A DNA stretch of 14,477 nt from Acidimicrobiaceae bacterium. GTDB lineage: Bacteria > Actinomycetota > Acidimicrobiia > Acidimicrobiales > Ilumatobacteraceae. Made by a program: the position numbers and the translations under genes. This document shows, in pieces, positions 6,608 to 14,251 of this stretch. The stretch covers positions 1-14,477 of the forward strand of contig CANKVI010000013.1 in the NCBI GenBank assembly GCA_947487095.1, read 5' to 3'. How positions within the stretch are numbered: position 1 is the stretch's first letter; the number at the start of each line of letters is the position of its first letter. The notes beneath the pieces were generated by a model. It was not told where the DNA came from, ran no database searches, and was given only the letters and a program-made list of their open reading frames with translations.

Positions 6608-7458
6608 CGTCTGTTGTGTCACCTGAATGGGTGCTAAAGGTAAATCAACTAGGAAAGATTTTTGGGAATCTGTCTGAAAATGGACTCGCGCTAACCGGTC
6701 CCGAAAACGGATCTTCAAAAGATCCTGCCACGGGCGCCATCGTTGCCGCATGGGACGTGTCGTTTGAAGTTGCCGCGGGTGAAGCACTCGGAGTTGTCGG
6801 TGAATCTGGTTCCGGGAAATCAACCGTTATGCGTTGTATTGCTGGTGATCAATCATCGAGTGCGGGTTCTGTACAGATTCGCACGTCACCAAATGAGCAG
6901 ATCGATGTGCTTTCGCTTACACCGTCTGAACGTCGGCAACTACGGATTGACAAAATTGCTGTGGTTTATCAAGACCCCGCGGAAGGGCTCGACCTGAATG
7001 TGACCGCAGGTGGAAACATCGCTTCACCACTCACCGCGGCAGGGTGGAGAAACTTTTCTTCTATCCGTAATCGCGCAAGTGAGCTACTGCTCCGCACCGA
7101 AGTTCCGCTTAACAGAATGGACGACGTAGTGAAGTCGTTTTCGGGCGGCATGAAACAACGTGTGCAATTGGCAAAAGCACTTGCAAACCGCCCACCTATC
7201 GTGCTTCTCGACGAACCCACAACGGGACTTGATGCGAGCGTTGCTGCTGGGGTATTGGACCTGATTCGCGGTCTGCTTGAAGAGTTTGGCCTAGCAGCCG
7301 TTGTGGTTTCACACGATTTCTCGGTCATCGAAATGCTCACCAACCGTTGCATTGTCATGAACCACGGACGCGTAGTGGAAAGTGCACTCACCGACCAGCT
7401 TCTTGAGGACCCTCACCACCCATACAGCCAAAAACTTGTATCGGCTGCACGAGCATGA
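6604..7458 (+). CDS. phnK: C-P lyase ABC-type ATPase PhnK
   Basis: PhnK is an ABC-type ATPase without membrane domains that binds the PhnGHIJ core and is required for phosphonate breakdown in vivo. Here it has 284 residues, longer than the roughly 250 of E. coli. Walker A is GESGSGKST (66-74), the Q-loop is in VVYQDPAEGLDLN (120-132), the signature is SFSGGMKQRVQLAKAL (178-193), Walker B is IVLLDEP (199-205) and the switch His is H237 in VSHDFS. The tail DPHHPYSQKLVSAA (269-282) is oligopeptide-transporter-like, as is normal for PhnK. Extra length comes from an insertion at about residues 21-48, between the first strand and Walker A, containing ENGLAL and NGSSKDP. The start overlaps the phnJ stop (ATGA) and has a strong GGAGGG 6 nt upstream. 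Confidence 0.93.
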   Translation: MTSVVSPEWVLKVNQLGKIFGNLSENGLALTGPENGSSKDPATGAIVAAWDVSFEVAAGEALGVVGESGSGKSTVMRCIAGDQSSSAGSVQIRTSPNEQIDVLSLTPSERRQLRIDKIAVVYQDPAEGLDLNVTAGGNIASPLTAAGWRNFSSIRNRASELLLRTEVPLNRMDDVVKSFSGGMKQRVQLAKALANRPPIVLLDEPTTGLDASVAAGVLDLIRGLLEEFGLAAVVVSHDFSVIEMLTNRCIVMNHGRVVESALTDQLLEDPHHPYSQKLVSAARA

Positions 7459-8228
7459 GCCACATAATCAACAATGCTGATCATGCAGTTCTAGACGTTC
7501 GCAATTTACGAAAACATTTTGTACTTCACACCATAGATTCCAGAATTGTCGAAGCACTGAATGGGGTCTCGCTCAAAGTATCTGCCGGCGAACACGTTGC
7601 ACTAGCTGGAACCAGTGGCGCAGGAAAGTCATCGCTGCTCAAATCGATTTATCGCACCTATAAGCCATCTAGCGGTGAAGTGTTTTTGAAGCTTGACGAT
7701 GATTCTTTTGTCGACCTGGTTTCACTTACCGATTCAGAATTGGCCACGTTGCGTGGTACTCAAATTGGATATGTTTCACAATTCCTACGCGCTCAACCTC
7801 GCCGATCGACTTTTGAAATCGTTACAAAAGCGGGAATTCAACGCGGAATGGATTCCGATACAGCAAAGCAAGCAGCTGCCTACTCGCTCCAACGATTGAA
7901 CCTAGACGAAGCCCTATGGGATGTCAGCGCTTCCATGTTGTCGGGCGGAGAAAAGCAGCGAGTAAACCTCGCAGCTGGAACCATTTCTCCACCTCGCCTA
8001 CTTCTGCTCGATGAACCAGTTTCCGCACTTGACCCTGTGAACAGAGAATCCGCACTTGAACTGATTGGCACATTGACCGACCAAGGAGTTGCAGTACTTG
8101 CAGTGTTTCACGATATTGACGCCATGGAGAGGCTCGCATCCAGAGTCATCGTGCTTCGCAGTGGTGTTGTTGATTACGAAGGTAGCCCACAGGAAACATT
8201 GGCACGCTTAGAAGGAGTGGCACGATGA
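7455..8228 (+). CDS. phnL: C-P lyase ABC-type ATPase PhnL
   Basis: PhnL is the second soluble ABC ATPase of the pathway; it is needed with PhnGHI for the first step in vitro and can form a heterodimer with PhnK on the core complex. The protein has 257 residues; E. coli has 226. Walker A is GTSGAGKSS (52-60), the Q-loop is in GYVSQFLR (105-112), the signature is MLSGGEKQRVNLAAG (161-175), Walker B is LLLLDEP (182-188) and the switch His is H219 in FHDIDAM. The segment ISPPRLLLLDEPVSALDP is typical of PhnL. The start lies in an ATGA overlap with phnK and has no strong Shine-Dalgarno, so translation is probably coupled. It differs from PhnC, which sits with the transporter genes on the other strand. 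Confidence 0.93.
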   Translation: MSHIINNADHAVLDVRNLRKHFVLHTIDSRIVEALNGVSLKVSAGEHVALAGTSGAGKSSLLKSIYRTYKPSSGEVFLKLDDDSFVDLVSLTDSELATLRGTQIGYVSQFLRAQPRRSTFEIVTKAGIQRGMDSDTAKQAAAYSLQRLNLDEALWDVSASMLSGGEKQRVNLAAGTISPPRLLLLDEPVSALDPVNRESALELIGTLTDQGVAVLAVFHDIDAMERLASRVIVLRSGVVDYEGSPQETLARLEGVAR

Positions 8229-9430
8229 GCAACAAAACTTTTTCCATCACCAACGTGACGGCAGTTCTCCCGAATTCCTTACTTGATGATGCAACGATCA
8301 CCGTCGAGGACGGTGTCATCGTTGACATTTCCGAACGAGGAGAAGCCGCACAAGATTCACTCAATGGTGGTGGATCAATTTGTATTCCTGGAATTATTGA
8401 CACCCATAGCGATGGTTACGAACAGGAGTTGCGTCCTCGGCCAAATGCATATTTACCTAGCAATTTTGCACTTCGATCATTTGAGAGTCGTGTGCGCGCA
8501 GCAGGAATTACCACCATGTTTCACGGCATCGGCTTTGAAAACGATGCCAAGTGGGGGCGAACTGTAGAAATGGCAAACGAACTGTGCGACACCATCATTG
8601 ACTATTCAGACAGCCTTACCGCACTTATCGACCATCACATTTTGTACAGGCTTGACGCCCGCGACCCCGACGGATATCCAGCCCTGATTGCTCGTTTCTC
8701 GCAGGCTCGGAACACTGAACTTTCACGGGTGCCACTCATCTCATTTGAAGACCACACTCCAGGGCAGGGTCAATACACAGACCGCACAGCGCTAGAGCGA
8801 TACATCATCGGCAATCGCAAGGTTTCTGAGGACGAAGCTCGTCGAATTGTTGATGAAACTATTCGCGAACGCGATGCCCTAATTGGTAACCGTGAGAAAG
8901 CATTGCCTTGGCTTACGGAGCACGCATCGCTCGGCACAATTCGATTGATGGCACATGATCCAGCAACTGGTGCAGACGTTCGGGAAGCTGTTGATTGGTC
9001 AGCTTCAATTGCCGAGTTCCCAACCACTAATGAAGCGGCTCGTCTAGCAAAAGAATCCGGACTTCGAACCGTATGCGGCGGACCAAATGTATTGCGAGGT
9101 CAAAGCCATAGTGGAAATGTCAGTGCGCAGGAACTCATTGCACAGGGACTGTGTGATGGTTTAGCTTCGGACTATCTCCCAACATCATTGCTCGGCTCCG
9201 TCGCCGCTCTCGTAGAACGAAAAGTGTGTTCCCTTCCAGAGGCCATTCGACTCGTCACATCTGGCCCAGCCAAAACCGTTGGCTTGGAAGATCGTGGCGA
9301 AATCTGTGTTGGAAAACGTGCTGACTTGGCTTTGATTCGATTCCATGGAAACCTTCCTTCAGTCCTCGGCGTGCTTACAGGAGATTCTGAAAACGCAGAG
9401 CGGCTGAGCCTCATTGGTGCATCGTCATGA
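8225..9430 (+). CDS. phnM: PhnM, alpha-D-ribose 1-methylphosphonate 5-triphosphate diphosphatase
   Basis: PhnM is a metal-dependent amidohydrolase-fold enzyme that removes pyrophosphate from the ribose triphosphate intermediate, making the substrate for PhnJ. It has 401 residues against 378 in E. coli. Family signatures are CIPGIIDTHSDGYEQELRPR (53-72; H61 is a metal-ligand candidate), ISFEDHTPGQGQYTD (172-186), LMAHDPAT (241-248; H243) and GLASDYLPTSLLG (312-324; D316). The C-terminal part GEICVGKRADLALIR (358-372) is the usual amidohydrolase beta-sandwich end. The start overlaps the phnL stop (ATGA) and has AGGAG at 8213-8217, 7 nt upstream. Its own stop overlaps the next gene's ATG. Confidence 0.94.
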   Translation: MSNKTFSITNVTAVLPNSLLDDATITVEDGVIVDISERGEAAQDSLNGGGSICIPGIIDTHSDGYEQELRPRPNAYLPSNFALRSFESRVRAAGITTMFHGIGFENDAKWGRTVEMANELCDTIIDYSDSLTALIDHHILYRLDARDPDGYPALIARFSQARNTELSRVPLISFEDHTPGQGQYTDRTALERYIIGNRKVSEDEARRIVDETIRERDALIGNREKALPWLTEHASLGTIRLMAHDPATGADVREAVDWSASIAEFPTTNEAARLAKESGLRTVCGGPNVLRGQSHSGNVSAQELIAQGLCDGLASDYLPTSLLGSVAALVERKVCSLPEAIRLVTSGPAKTVGLEDRGEICVGKRADLALIRFHGNLPSVLGVLTGDSENAERLSLIGASS

Positions 9431-10215
9431 AGTTTGCATCAGGAATCCACCCTGTGCTTGTAGAAAGCGCCGAGGCTGCTCTTGTTGCATATAAATATGC
9501 AATGTCTACTTTCTCGCGAGAGGAACGACTGACGCTCATCGGTACCGGCGGTGATGGAACTCCAACATATTTCTTAGACGAATATGTTGAACGACCAGTA
9601 CTCGATGTATTCGAACGTCACAACGTGAACGTGTTGTCGGAAGAAATCGGTTGGATTGATCGTGGATCATCAGAAACGATTGTTGTCGACCCACTTGATG
9701 GAACAGCAAATGCTGCCGCTGGAGTTCCCTTGGCATGTTTCTCCGCTGCCAGAGTCGTAGACGGTTTTGCTGTGGAAGGGCTTGCAGTTTGGCTTGATGG
9801 GGATCGCTACTGGTGGTCGACTTCAGATTCACCGATTCACAACACCACTACTAGACGCACCTCATTAGATGGAGCTGCTGTTTCAATGCTTCGCCCGAGA
9901 GCTGAAACGTTTGATGCATGGACACGAGTAGCAAAAAGAATCGATCGTGTACGCGTACTCGGTTCGAGCGTTCTTGAAGGATGCCTCGTCGCCGATGGGG
10001 CAATTGATGCATTCTGCGATCCGGGCGGAGACATTCACCGCATTGTTGATTTAGCAGCATTGGACATCATCATTCGTGCTGCAGGCGGAGTGTTGATTGA
10101 TCTGCATGGCCGTGATCTGGTCTACACACCCGACTTATCATTGCGCTGGAGTGGAATTGTCGCCGCCACCCCTCAATTAGCTGATGAGTTGCGAATGGAA
10201 TTACTACGCTCGTAG
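9427..10215 (+). CDS. Inositol monophosphatase / archaeal-type FBPase family phosphatase in the phn operon
   Basis: This is a magnesium-dependent, lithium-sensitive-type phosphatase of 262 residues. GTGGDGTPTYFLDEYVE (39-55), VLSEEIG (69-75), VVDPLDGTANAAAGVP (86-101) and HRIVDLAALDIIIRAAGG (204-221) give the expected metal ligands E72/E73, D88, D91 and D208. The DGTPT and IVDLAA forms, instead of the usual WDxAAG, look closest to archaeal bifunctional inositol-monophosphatase/fructose-bisphosphatase proteins such as Archaeoglobus AF2372 (recalled from memory, not searched). The ATG overlaps the phnM stop in ATGA, so it is almost surely part of the C-P lyase operon. Since phnN and phnP are missing, I infer it may dephosphorylate a ribose bisphosphate produced after C-P cleavage. 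It has no P-loop, so it is not PhnN, and no HxHxDH, so it is not PhnP. Family is firm; substrate is unknown. Confidence 0.85.
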   Translation: MKFASGIHPVLVESAEAALVAYKYAMSTFSREERLTLIGTGGDGTPTYFLDEYVERPVLDVFERHNVNVLSEEIGWIDRGSSETIVVDPLDGTANAAAGVPLACFSAARVVDGFAVEGLAVWLDGDRYWWSTSDSPIHNTTTRRTSLDGAAVSMLRPRAETFDAWTRVAKRIDRVRVLGSSVLEGCLVADGAIDAFCDPGGDIHRIVDLAALDIIIRAAGGVLIDLHGRDLVYTPDLSLRWSGIVAATPQLADELRMELLRS

Positions 10216-10217
10216 AG

Positions 10218-11186
10218 GTGCGTTCCACACTTCATCCAGTTGCATATTCGGGTGAGCTTGGTACTTCCCCACATTCGGTCAAACTGCTTGGAGAACCACT
10301 AGTTCTCTGGCGGGACAGCGCAGGAACCGCACACGCAACGAGCGATATTTGTGTCCACCGAGGTACTGCACTCAGTGGCGGTTGCGTAAAGGGCGACGCC
10401 ATTATGTGCCCCTACCACGGGTGGCAATTCGACGAGACCGGAAAGTGCACACACATTCCCCAGTTGGAAGACCCAGCAAAGGTTCCGTCAAAAGCAAAGA
10501 TTGCCGCACATACATGCGTCGAGCAATACAACATGATCTGGGTGTCACTAGACGAACCACGACGACCACTTCCAATGATCGAAGAATTTGGTGCGAGCGA
10601 CTGGGTGTGGGTGAACTGTGGGCCATACGACTGGAATGCTCATTCCTCGCGCCAACTAGAGAACTTTACCGACTTCGGACACTTCCCTTGGGTGCACCCA
10701 GGTTTACTTGGCGACATCAACCGTCCTGTTGTGCCCGACTACGAAGTTCGCACTGAAGGACACGTGGTGAAGTACGACATCATCCGTCCAGAAGCACCAA
10801 ACACCAATGACTTCCCCGTGTTTGCCAATGCAAGTACCGAAGCACCGATGCGCACGTCGCATTACGAGATTCACACGCCATTTACTTTGCTGCTGCATCT
10901 TGGTTGGGGCGGTAAAGAAGGCATGGTGTACTTCTTCGTCTCGCAACCAATTGACGAAGAACACTCACGTGGCTTTCTCATCATTGGTCGCAATTACAAC
11001 TACGACCAACCCGCTTCAGTGCTGCAAGATTTTGAAGACATGATTTTCAATCAAGACAAAACGATCGTCGAATCACAGATTCCGAAGAAAGTTCCGTACG
11101 ACATCACCAAAGAAGTACACATGAAATTTGATGCGGTTGCTCTTGCTTACCGCAAAGCAATGACCGCGAACGGGTTCGCCAACTAA
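10218..11186 (+). CDS. Rieske [2Fe-2S] non-haem iron oxygenase, terminal gene of the phn operon
   Basis: This is an oxygenase alpha-subunit-like protein of 322 residues, related to the pheophorbide a oxygenase/vanillate O-demethylase type. The Rieske centre is C45-x-H47-x16-C64-x2-H67 (CVH...CPYH). The mononuclear iron site is NFTDFGHFPWVH (149-160), with bridging D152 and ligands H155 and H160. The third carboxylate ligand is probably in DFEDMIFNQDK (271-281). IVESQIPKKVP (283-293) is a usual C-terminal marker. It starts with GTG two bases after the phosphatase stop and without a Shine-Dalgarno, implying coupling. The start is supported by the family-typical LHPVAYSGEL directly after it. No reductase or ferredoxin gene is nearby, so electrons must come from elsewhere. 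Possible roles are N- or O-demethylation or oxidation of a phosphonate or its organic product. These are inferences; no characterised relative in a C-P lyase operon comes to mind. Confidence 0.87.
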   Translation: MRSTLHPVAYSGELGTSPHSVKLLGEPLVLWRDSAGTAHATSDICVHRGTALSGGCVKGDAIMCPYHGWQFDETGKCTHIPQLEDPAKVPSKAKIAAHTCVEQYNMIWVSLDEPRRPLPMIEEFGASDWVWVNCGPYDWNAHSSRQLENFTDFGHFPWVHPGLLGDINRPVVPDYEVRTEGHVVKYDIIRPEAPNTNDFPVFANASTEAPMRTSHYEIHTPFTLLLHLGWGGKEGMVYFFVSQPIDEEHSRGFLIIGRNYNYDQPASVLQDFEDMIFNQDKTIVESQIPKKVPYDITKEVHMKFDAVALAYRKAMTANGFAN

Positions 11187-11189
11187 GAC

Positions 11190-13103
11190 TTACGGTTCGA
11201 CTATTGCAAAGCCAGTTGCGAACGTATCAAGGTTGCCAAATATGTTCAGCAATGCAGCGGCATCGCCCTCAATAGTCACTGTTCCCGCACTGAGCTCGTC
11301 CACAAACGTGGTCACTTGAGCAATGATTTCCAGTAACAATGCTCGCGAAATAGTGATGGTCGCTTCAGCGGCAGCTTCGTGACGACCTTGAGTTGAATAC
11401 ATCGTTCGGTTTGACAAACCGAGCACCCACTGATGATCGGGTGTTCCTACCATGTCGGTAAATGTCCAGTTCACACAATGTGAAAGCCCACCAATTTTTT
11501 CCGACATCACCCGAACCGAAAGCACGTCAAACACTTGTTCAATGGTCATCGCGCGAATCAAGCTGCGCGCCCGCACGTGCGTAGACGTTGGTGGCGGAGG
11601 CCCTTTTCGCAGTTCCTGAGCTCCCATTAAGTAAGCGTTCCTAAAGGTGGATGACTCGGCCTGATAACCCAACTGTTCCAATACATCTGCTTGCAGATTT
11701 CGCGCATCTGCATTCGAAGGGTCTGCGAACACTGCATGATTCACCACTTCGGCGACCCATCGGTAATCGCCAGCTTCGAATGATTTGCGGGCCGACGCCA
11801 ACAGCGATTCAATTCCGCCAGCAAGTTCCACATACCGTTTTCCCGCTTCGGTCGGTGGAAGTTTATTGAGGTTGGCAGGGTTTCCGTCATACCAACTGAG
11901 ATATCGCTGATACACCGCTTTGACGTTGTGCACGAGGTCGCCATAGAACCCGCGAGTGTGTTCGTGGGCTTGAAACTCTTCTGGCAACTCAAGCATGTTG
12001 GCTATTTCCACTGCAGTCATCCCATGGTTTGCATGACGCATGGTTTGATCGTGCATCCACTTGTACAAGTCACGCTGCAAAATGAGGAACTCGCGAACAT
12101 CGCTAGTTCCCCACGTTGGCCAGTTGTGCGAAGTGAAAAGAATGCTTGTCGTCGCTGCAAACATTTCGATGCTTTGGTTGATGTACTTCGACCAGTTGAG
12201 CGCATTACGCACAAGTGCTCCGCGAATGGGAACCAAGTTGTGCATAGTTTGCGAACAATTCTCTGCCATGCATAACCAGCCATGGTCTGGAAAGAAGAAA
12301 TTCATTTCAGCAGGTGCTTCGGTCTCTGGCGTAAGTTGGAAAATCACTCGCACACCATCAAGTACAAGTTCTTCTCCCGTAAATGTGATGTCCGTAGTTG
12401 GCGCGAGCAATCCCGGAGGGCCCATTGGCACACCTGTGCCTAAACCACAGTCAACGTGACCGGTTGGTCCTGGCGGAAGCATCGGTCCGAATTGGTAGGT
12501 CGCGCGTCTTCCCATTGCTGGGCCAGCGATGACGTTCTCTCCAACTGTTTCATGCAAGAAACCAATTGGCGCAACAATCTGGCAGCGCCCTGCATCAACA
12601 TCTTCCTTTGTCGTTACACCAAGCACACCACCGAAGTGGTCGGCATGCGAATGCGTGAAGATCACCACAGTGGTTGGCAATTTTTCAACATGCTCGTCCA
12701 TCAGTTCAAGCGCGGCACGTGCAGTGTGCTCACTGGTTAGCGGATCTATCACAACCCAACCATTCGTTCCGCGAATAAACGTGATATTCGAAATGTCGTA
12801 GCCACGCACCTGCCATACGCCATCGGCAACTTTGAATAAACCGTGATGCGCATTAAGGGTTGCATGTCGCCACAGCTGAGGGTTAACCGTCTCAGGACAT
12901 TCCCGACCATCACGAAGGAATTCATAATTGTCGCTATTGCCTACGAAGCGACCCTTTTCGTCAGAAATCAATCCGTTTTGGCGTTTGGCTATAAACCCTT
13001 TGCGCACTCGCTCTACGTCTACAGGATCGAAGCTGCGGTTGTCGGCGTTGCGATTGTGTAACTGTGTGTGGGCAGTTGCTGGTTTCGGCTGCTCGGTAGT
13101 CAC
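11190..13103 (-). CDS. SdsA1-type alkyl sulfatase (metallo-beta-lactamase fold)
   Basis: This enzyme hydrolyses linear alkyl sulfates to alcohol and sulfate through a two-zinc site. It has 637 residues: an MBL domain (about 80-340), a helical dimerisation domain (about 370-500) and a C-terminal sterol-carrier-protein-like domain (about 515-635). THSHADHFGG (150-159) gives H151, H153, D155 and H156. E262 (TEAPAEM), E281 (AENCSQTMHNL) and H326 (LFTSHNWPTWG) keep the spacing of the zinc ligands I recall for Pseudomonas SdsA1. The residue after AENCS is Q where many relatives have H. There is no signal peptide, so it is probably cytoplasmic, unlike secreted SdsA1. The start is a GTG at 13103 with AAGG at 13111-13114, 7 nt upstream. 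Its stop lies 3 bp from the Rieske stop (convergent), and its start lies about 28 bp from the esterase start (divergent). Confidence 0.92.
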   Translation of the reverse strand: MTTEQPKPATAHTQLHNRNADNRSFDPVDVERVRKGFIAKRQNGLISDEKGRFVGNSDNYEFLRDGRECPETVNPQLWRHATLNAHHGLFKVADGVWQVRGYDISNITFIRGTNGWVVIDPLTSEHTARAALELMDEHVEKLPTTVVIFTHSHADHFGGVLGVTTKEDVDAGRCQIVAPIGFLHETVGENVIAGPAMGRRATYQFGPMLPPGPTGHVDCGLGTGVPMGPPGLLAPTTDITFTGEELVLDGVRVIFQLTPETEAPAEMNFFFPDHGWLCMAENCSQTMHNLVPIRGALVRNALNWSKYINQSIEMFAATTSILFTSHNWPTWGTSDVREFLILQRDLYKWMHDQTMRHANHGMTAVEIANMLELPEEFQAHEHTRGFYGDLVHNVKAVYQRYLSWYDGNPANLNKLPPTEAGKRYVELAGGIESLLASARKSFEAGDYRWVAEVVNHAVFADPSNADARNLQADVLEQLGYQAESSTFRNAYLMGAQELRKGPPPPTSTHVRARSLIRAMTIEQVFDVLSVRVMSEKIGGLSHCVNWTFTDMVGTPDHQWVLGLSNRTMYSTQGRHEAAAEATITISRALLLEIIAQVTTFVDELSAGTVTIEGDAAALLNIFGNLDTFATGFAIVEP

Positions 13104-13131
13104 TTTTATACCTTAGTTATTGGTCGCTATT

Positions 13132-14199
13132 ATGGAGGCAGTGAAAAAACTTTTCATCGCCATCAGCGCAGTCTTGGTGTGGACAGCCATTCCTGCGGTA
13201 TCGGCGAATGCGGTCTCGGTTGGTCAATCCTGCGCAAAGACCACCCTTGGAACACGGGTCTCTACTCGGATAAATAAAAAGCCAGTCATTGTGGTGTGCC
13301 GCGTAAGGGCGGGTCGCAAGCAGTGGATTCGCGCTGCTGTTCAGACAGTTACGACAACCACTACGTCGACAACTTCAACTACCACAACCGTTCCTCAGCC
13401 GGTGGTCAACTTCACCGTCTCCGTCGACCCGAACGACCCCACACTGCACACCATCACCATTGAAGGCATGCAACCCCGCACCTACATCCTCAAAATACCT
13501 TCGAAATATTCTGCTTCTTCCCCAACGCCTTTGCTACTGGCTTTGCACAGTCGCTCAACGAATGCGAAGGCTATTTTTGATGATTCACGAATACTTACTT
13601 GGGCTGAAGACATGAATTTCATTGTCGCCGGACTCAATGGTGCAGTTTATGAGAGTGCGTCGTCCTGGAACGCCGGAAATTGCTGCACAAATGCAACCAC
13701 ATATGAAGAGAACGACTTGTTGTTCGCATCAACTGTCATTGACTTCGTCGCTTCACAATACTCAGTAGACAAATCTCGTGTGTGGGCGATGGGGCACTCC
13801 AATGGCGGAATGATGGCCTATCGCTTGGCTTGTGATCTTTCCGAGAAGATCACTGCGATAGCAGTGGTTACTGGCGCACTAATGGACCCCACGTGCAGTC
13901 CGACAAAACCTGTTTCTATTCTCCATATCCACGGCAATCTTGATCCCACGATTTTGTTTCACGGTGGTGGAAAATTTGAAAATCCGAGTATTTTCCATTC
14001 TGTTCAAGACATGGCATATAGAAACCTTTGTGCTGGAAATCCGAAGGAGTCCTCAAATGCAATTGAGGAACGGTACATCTGGGTCTGCACAGATGGTGTT
14101 GAGACGCAGTTGGTGAACTATCAAGAACAATCACATGCTTGGGTTAATGGCTATACAGAAGAGATTTTGAGGTTCTTGTTTGCTCTCCCGCGCAAGTAA
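13132..14199 (+). CDS. Secreted CE1 / PHB-depolymerase-like (LpqC-type) esterase
   Basis: This exported alpha/beta-hydrolase of 355 residues (from the ATG at 13132) probably cleaves polyesters or acyl/feruloyl esters outside the cell. Residues 1-27 form a signal peptide ending in SANA. A short module with C34, C56 and W65 follows, then a Thr/Ser-rich linker (about 72-86) and the esterase domain (about 95-350). The catalytic triad candidates are S223 in GHSNGG, D271 in HGNLDP and H335 in QSHAW; SSWNAGNCC (177-185) is typical of this esterase group. The oxyanion HG motif is replaced by LLALHS (135-140). Eight cysteines suggest disulfides. Other starts are a TTG at 13120 (4 more residues) and a GTG at 13141, which gives the neatest signal peptide, MKKLF; its GGAGG at 13134-13138 is too close (2 nt). 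The start is therefore uncertain, but the family is clear. Confidence 0.83.
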   Translation: MEAVKKLFIAISAVLVWTAIPAVSANAVSVGQSCAKTTLGTRVSTRINKKPVIVVCRVRAGRKQWIRAAVQTVTTTTTSTTSTTTTVPQPVVNFTVSVDPNDPTLHTITIEGMQPRTYILKIPSKYSASSPTPLLLALHSRSTNAKAIFDDSRILTWAEDMNFIVAGLNGAVYESASSWNAGNCCTNATTYEENDLLFASTVIDFVASQYSVDKSRVWAMGHSNGGMMAYRLACDLSEKITAIAVVTGALMDPTCSPTKPVSILHIHGNLDPTILFHGGGKFENPSIFHSVQDMAYRNLCAGNPKESSNAIEERYIWVCTDGVETQLVNYQEQSHAWVNGYTEEILRFLFALPRK

Positions 14200-14208
14200 T
14201 GCGAGTGA

Positions 14209-14233
14209 GTAACTAGAGGCACTAGTTGTTTTT
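14209..14233 (+). terminator. Candidate Rho-independent terminator after the esterase
   Basis: AACTAG (14211-14216) and CTAGTT (14222-14227) form a 6-bp perfect stem around the loop AGGCA, extendable by G-U pairs. The sequence GTTTTTGG follows directly, giving a run of five T. It lies 12 nt after the esterase stop. The stem is short and AT-rich, so strength is doubtful. Confidence 0.4.
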
Positions 14234-14251
14234 GGTACGCCTAACAAATTT

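Larger units (their letters stand above)
3540..11186 (+). other. Nine-gene C-P lyase operon phnGHIJKLM plus phosphatase and Rieske oxygenase
   Basis: All nine genes lie on the plus strand and are joined by 1-nt gaps, TAATG overlaps, ATGA overlaps (five junctions in a row from phnI/phnJ to phnL/phnM, then phnM/phosphatase) or a 2-nt gap before the last gene. This packing implies a single transcript and translational coupling through to the Rieske gene. The usual late genes phnN and phnP, and accessory phnO and phnF, are absent from it. Confidence 0.85.

Noticed and set aside
6969..7391. Long antisense reading frame (140 codons) opposite phnK
   Set aside because: It is a shadow of the strongly conserved ABC ATPase; its translation is Ser/Arg-rich and resembles no family.
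9427..10215. Phosphatase gene as phnN
   Set aside because: There is no P-loop GxxxxGKS; the DPLDGT and EE motifs show an IMPase-superfamily phosphatase instead of a kinase.
11928..12275. Plus-strand frame inside the alkyl sulfatase gene
   Set aside because: It is opposite a coding region with intact catalytic motifs and looks like no known protein.
11190..13103. The MBL-fold protein next to the phn operon as a PhnP substitute
   Set aside because: It has the HxHxDH motif as PhnP does, but the 637-residue length, dimerisation and SCP2-like domains and zinc-ligand spacing are those of alkyl sulfatases, and it is on the other strand.
13345..13400. Tandem repeat of ACA/ACT/ACG codons as a possible CRISPR or satellite
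   Set aside because: It encodes the Thr/Ser-rich linker of the secreted esterase; the codons vary and there are no spacers.
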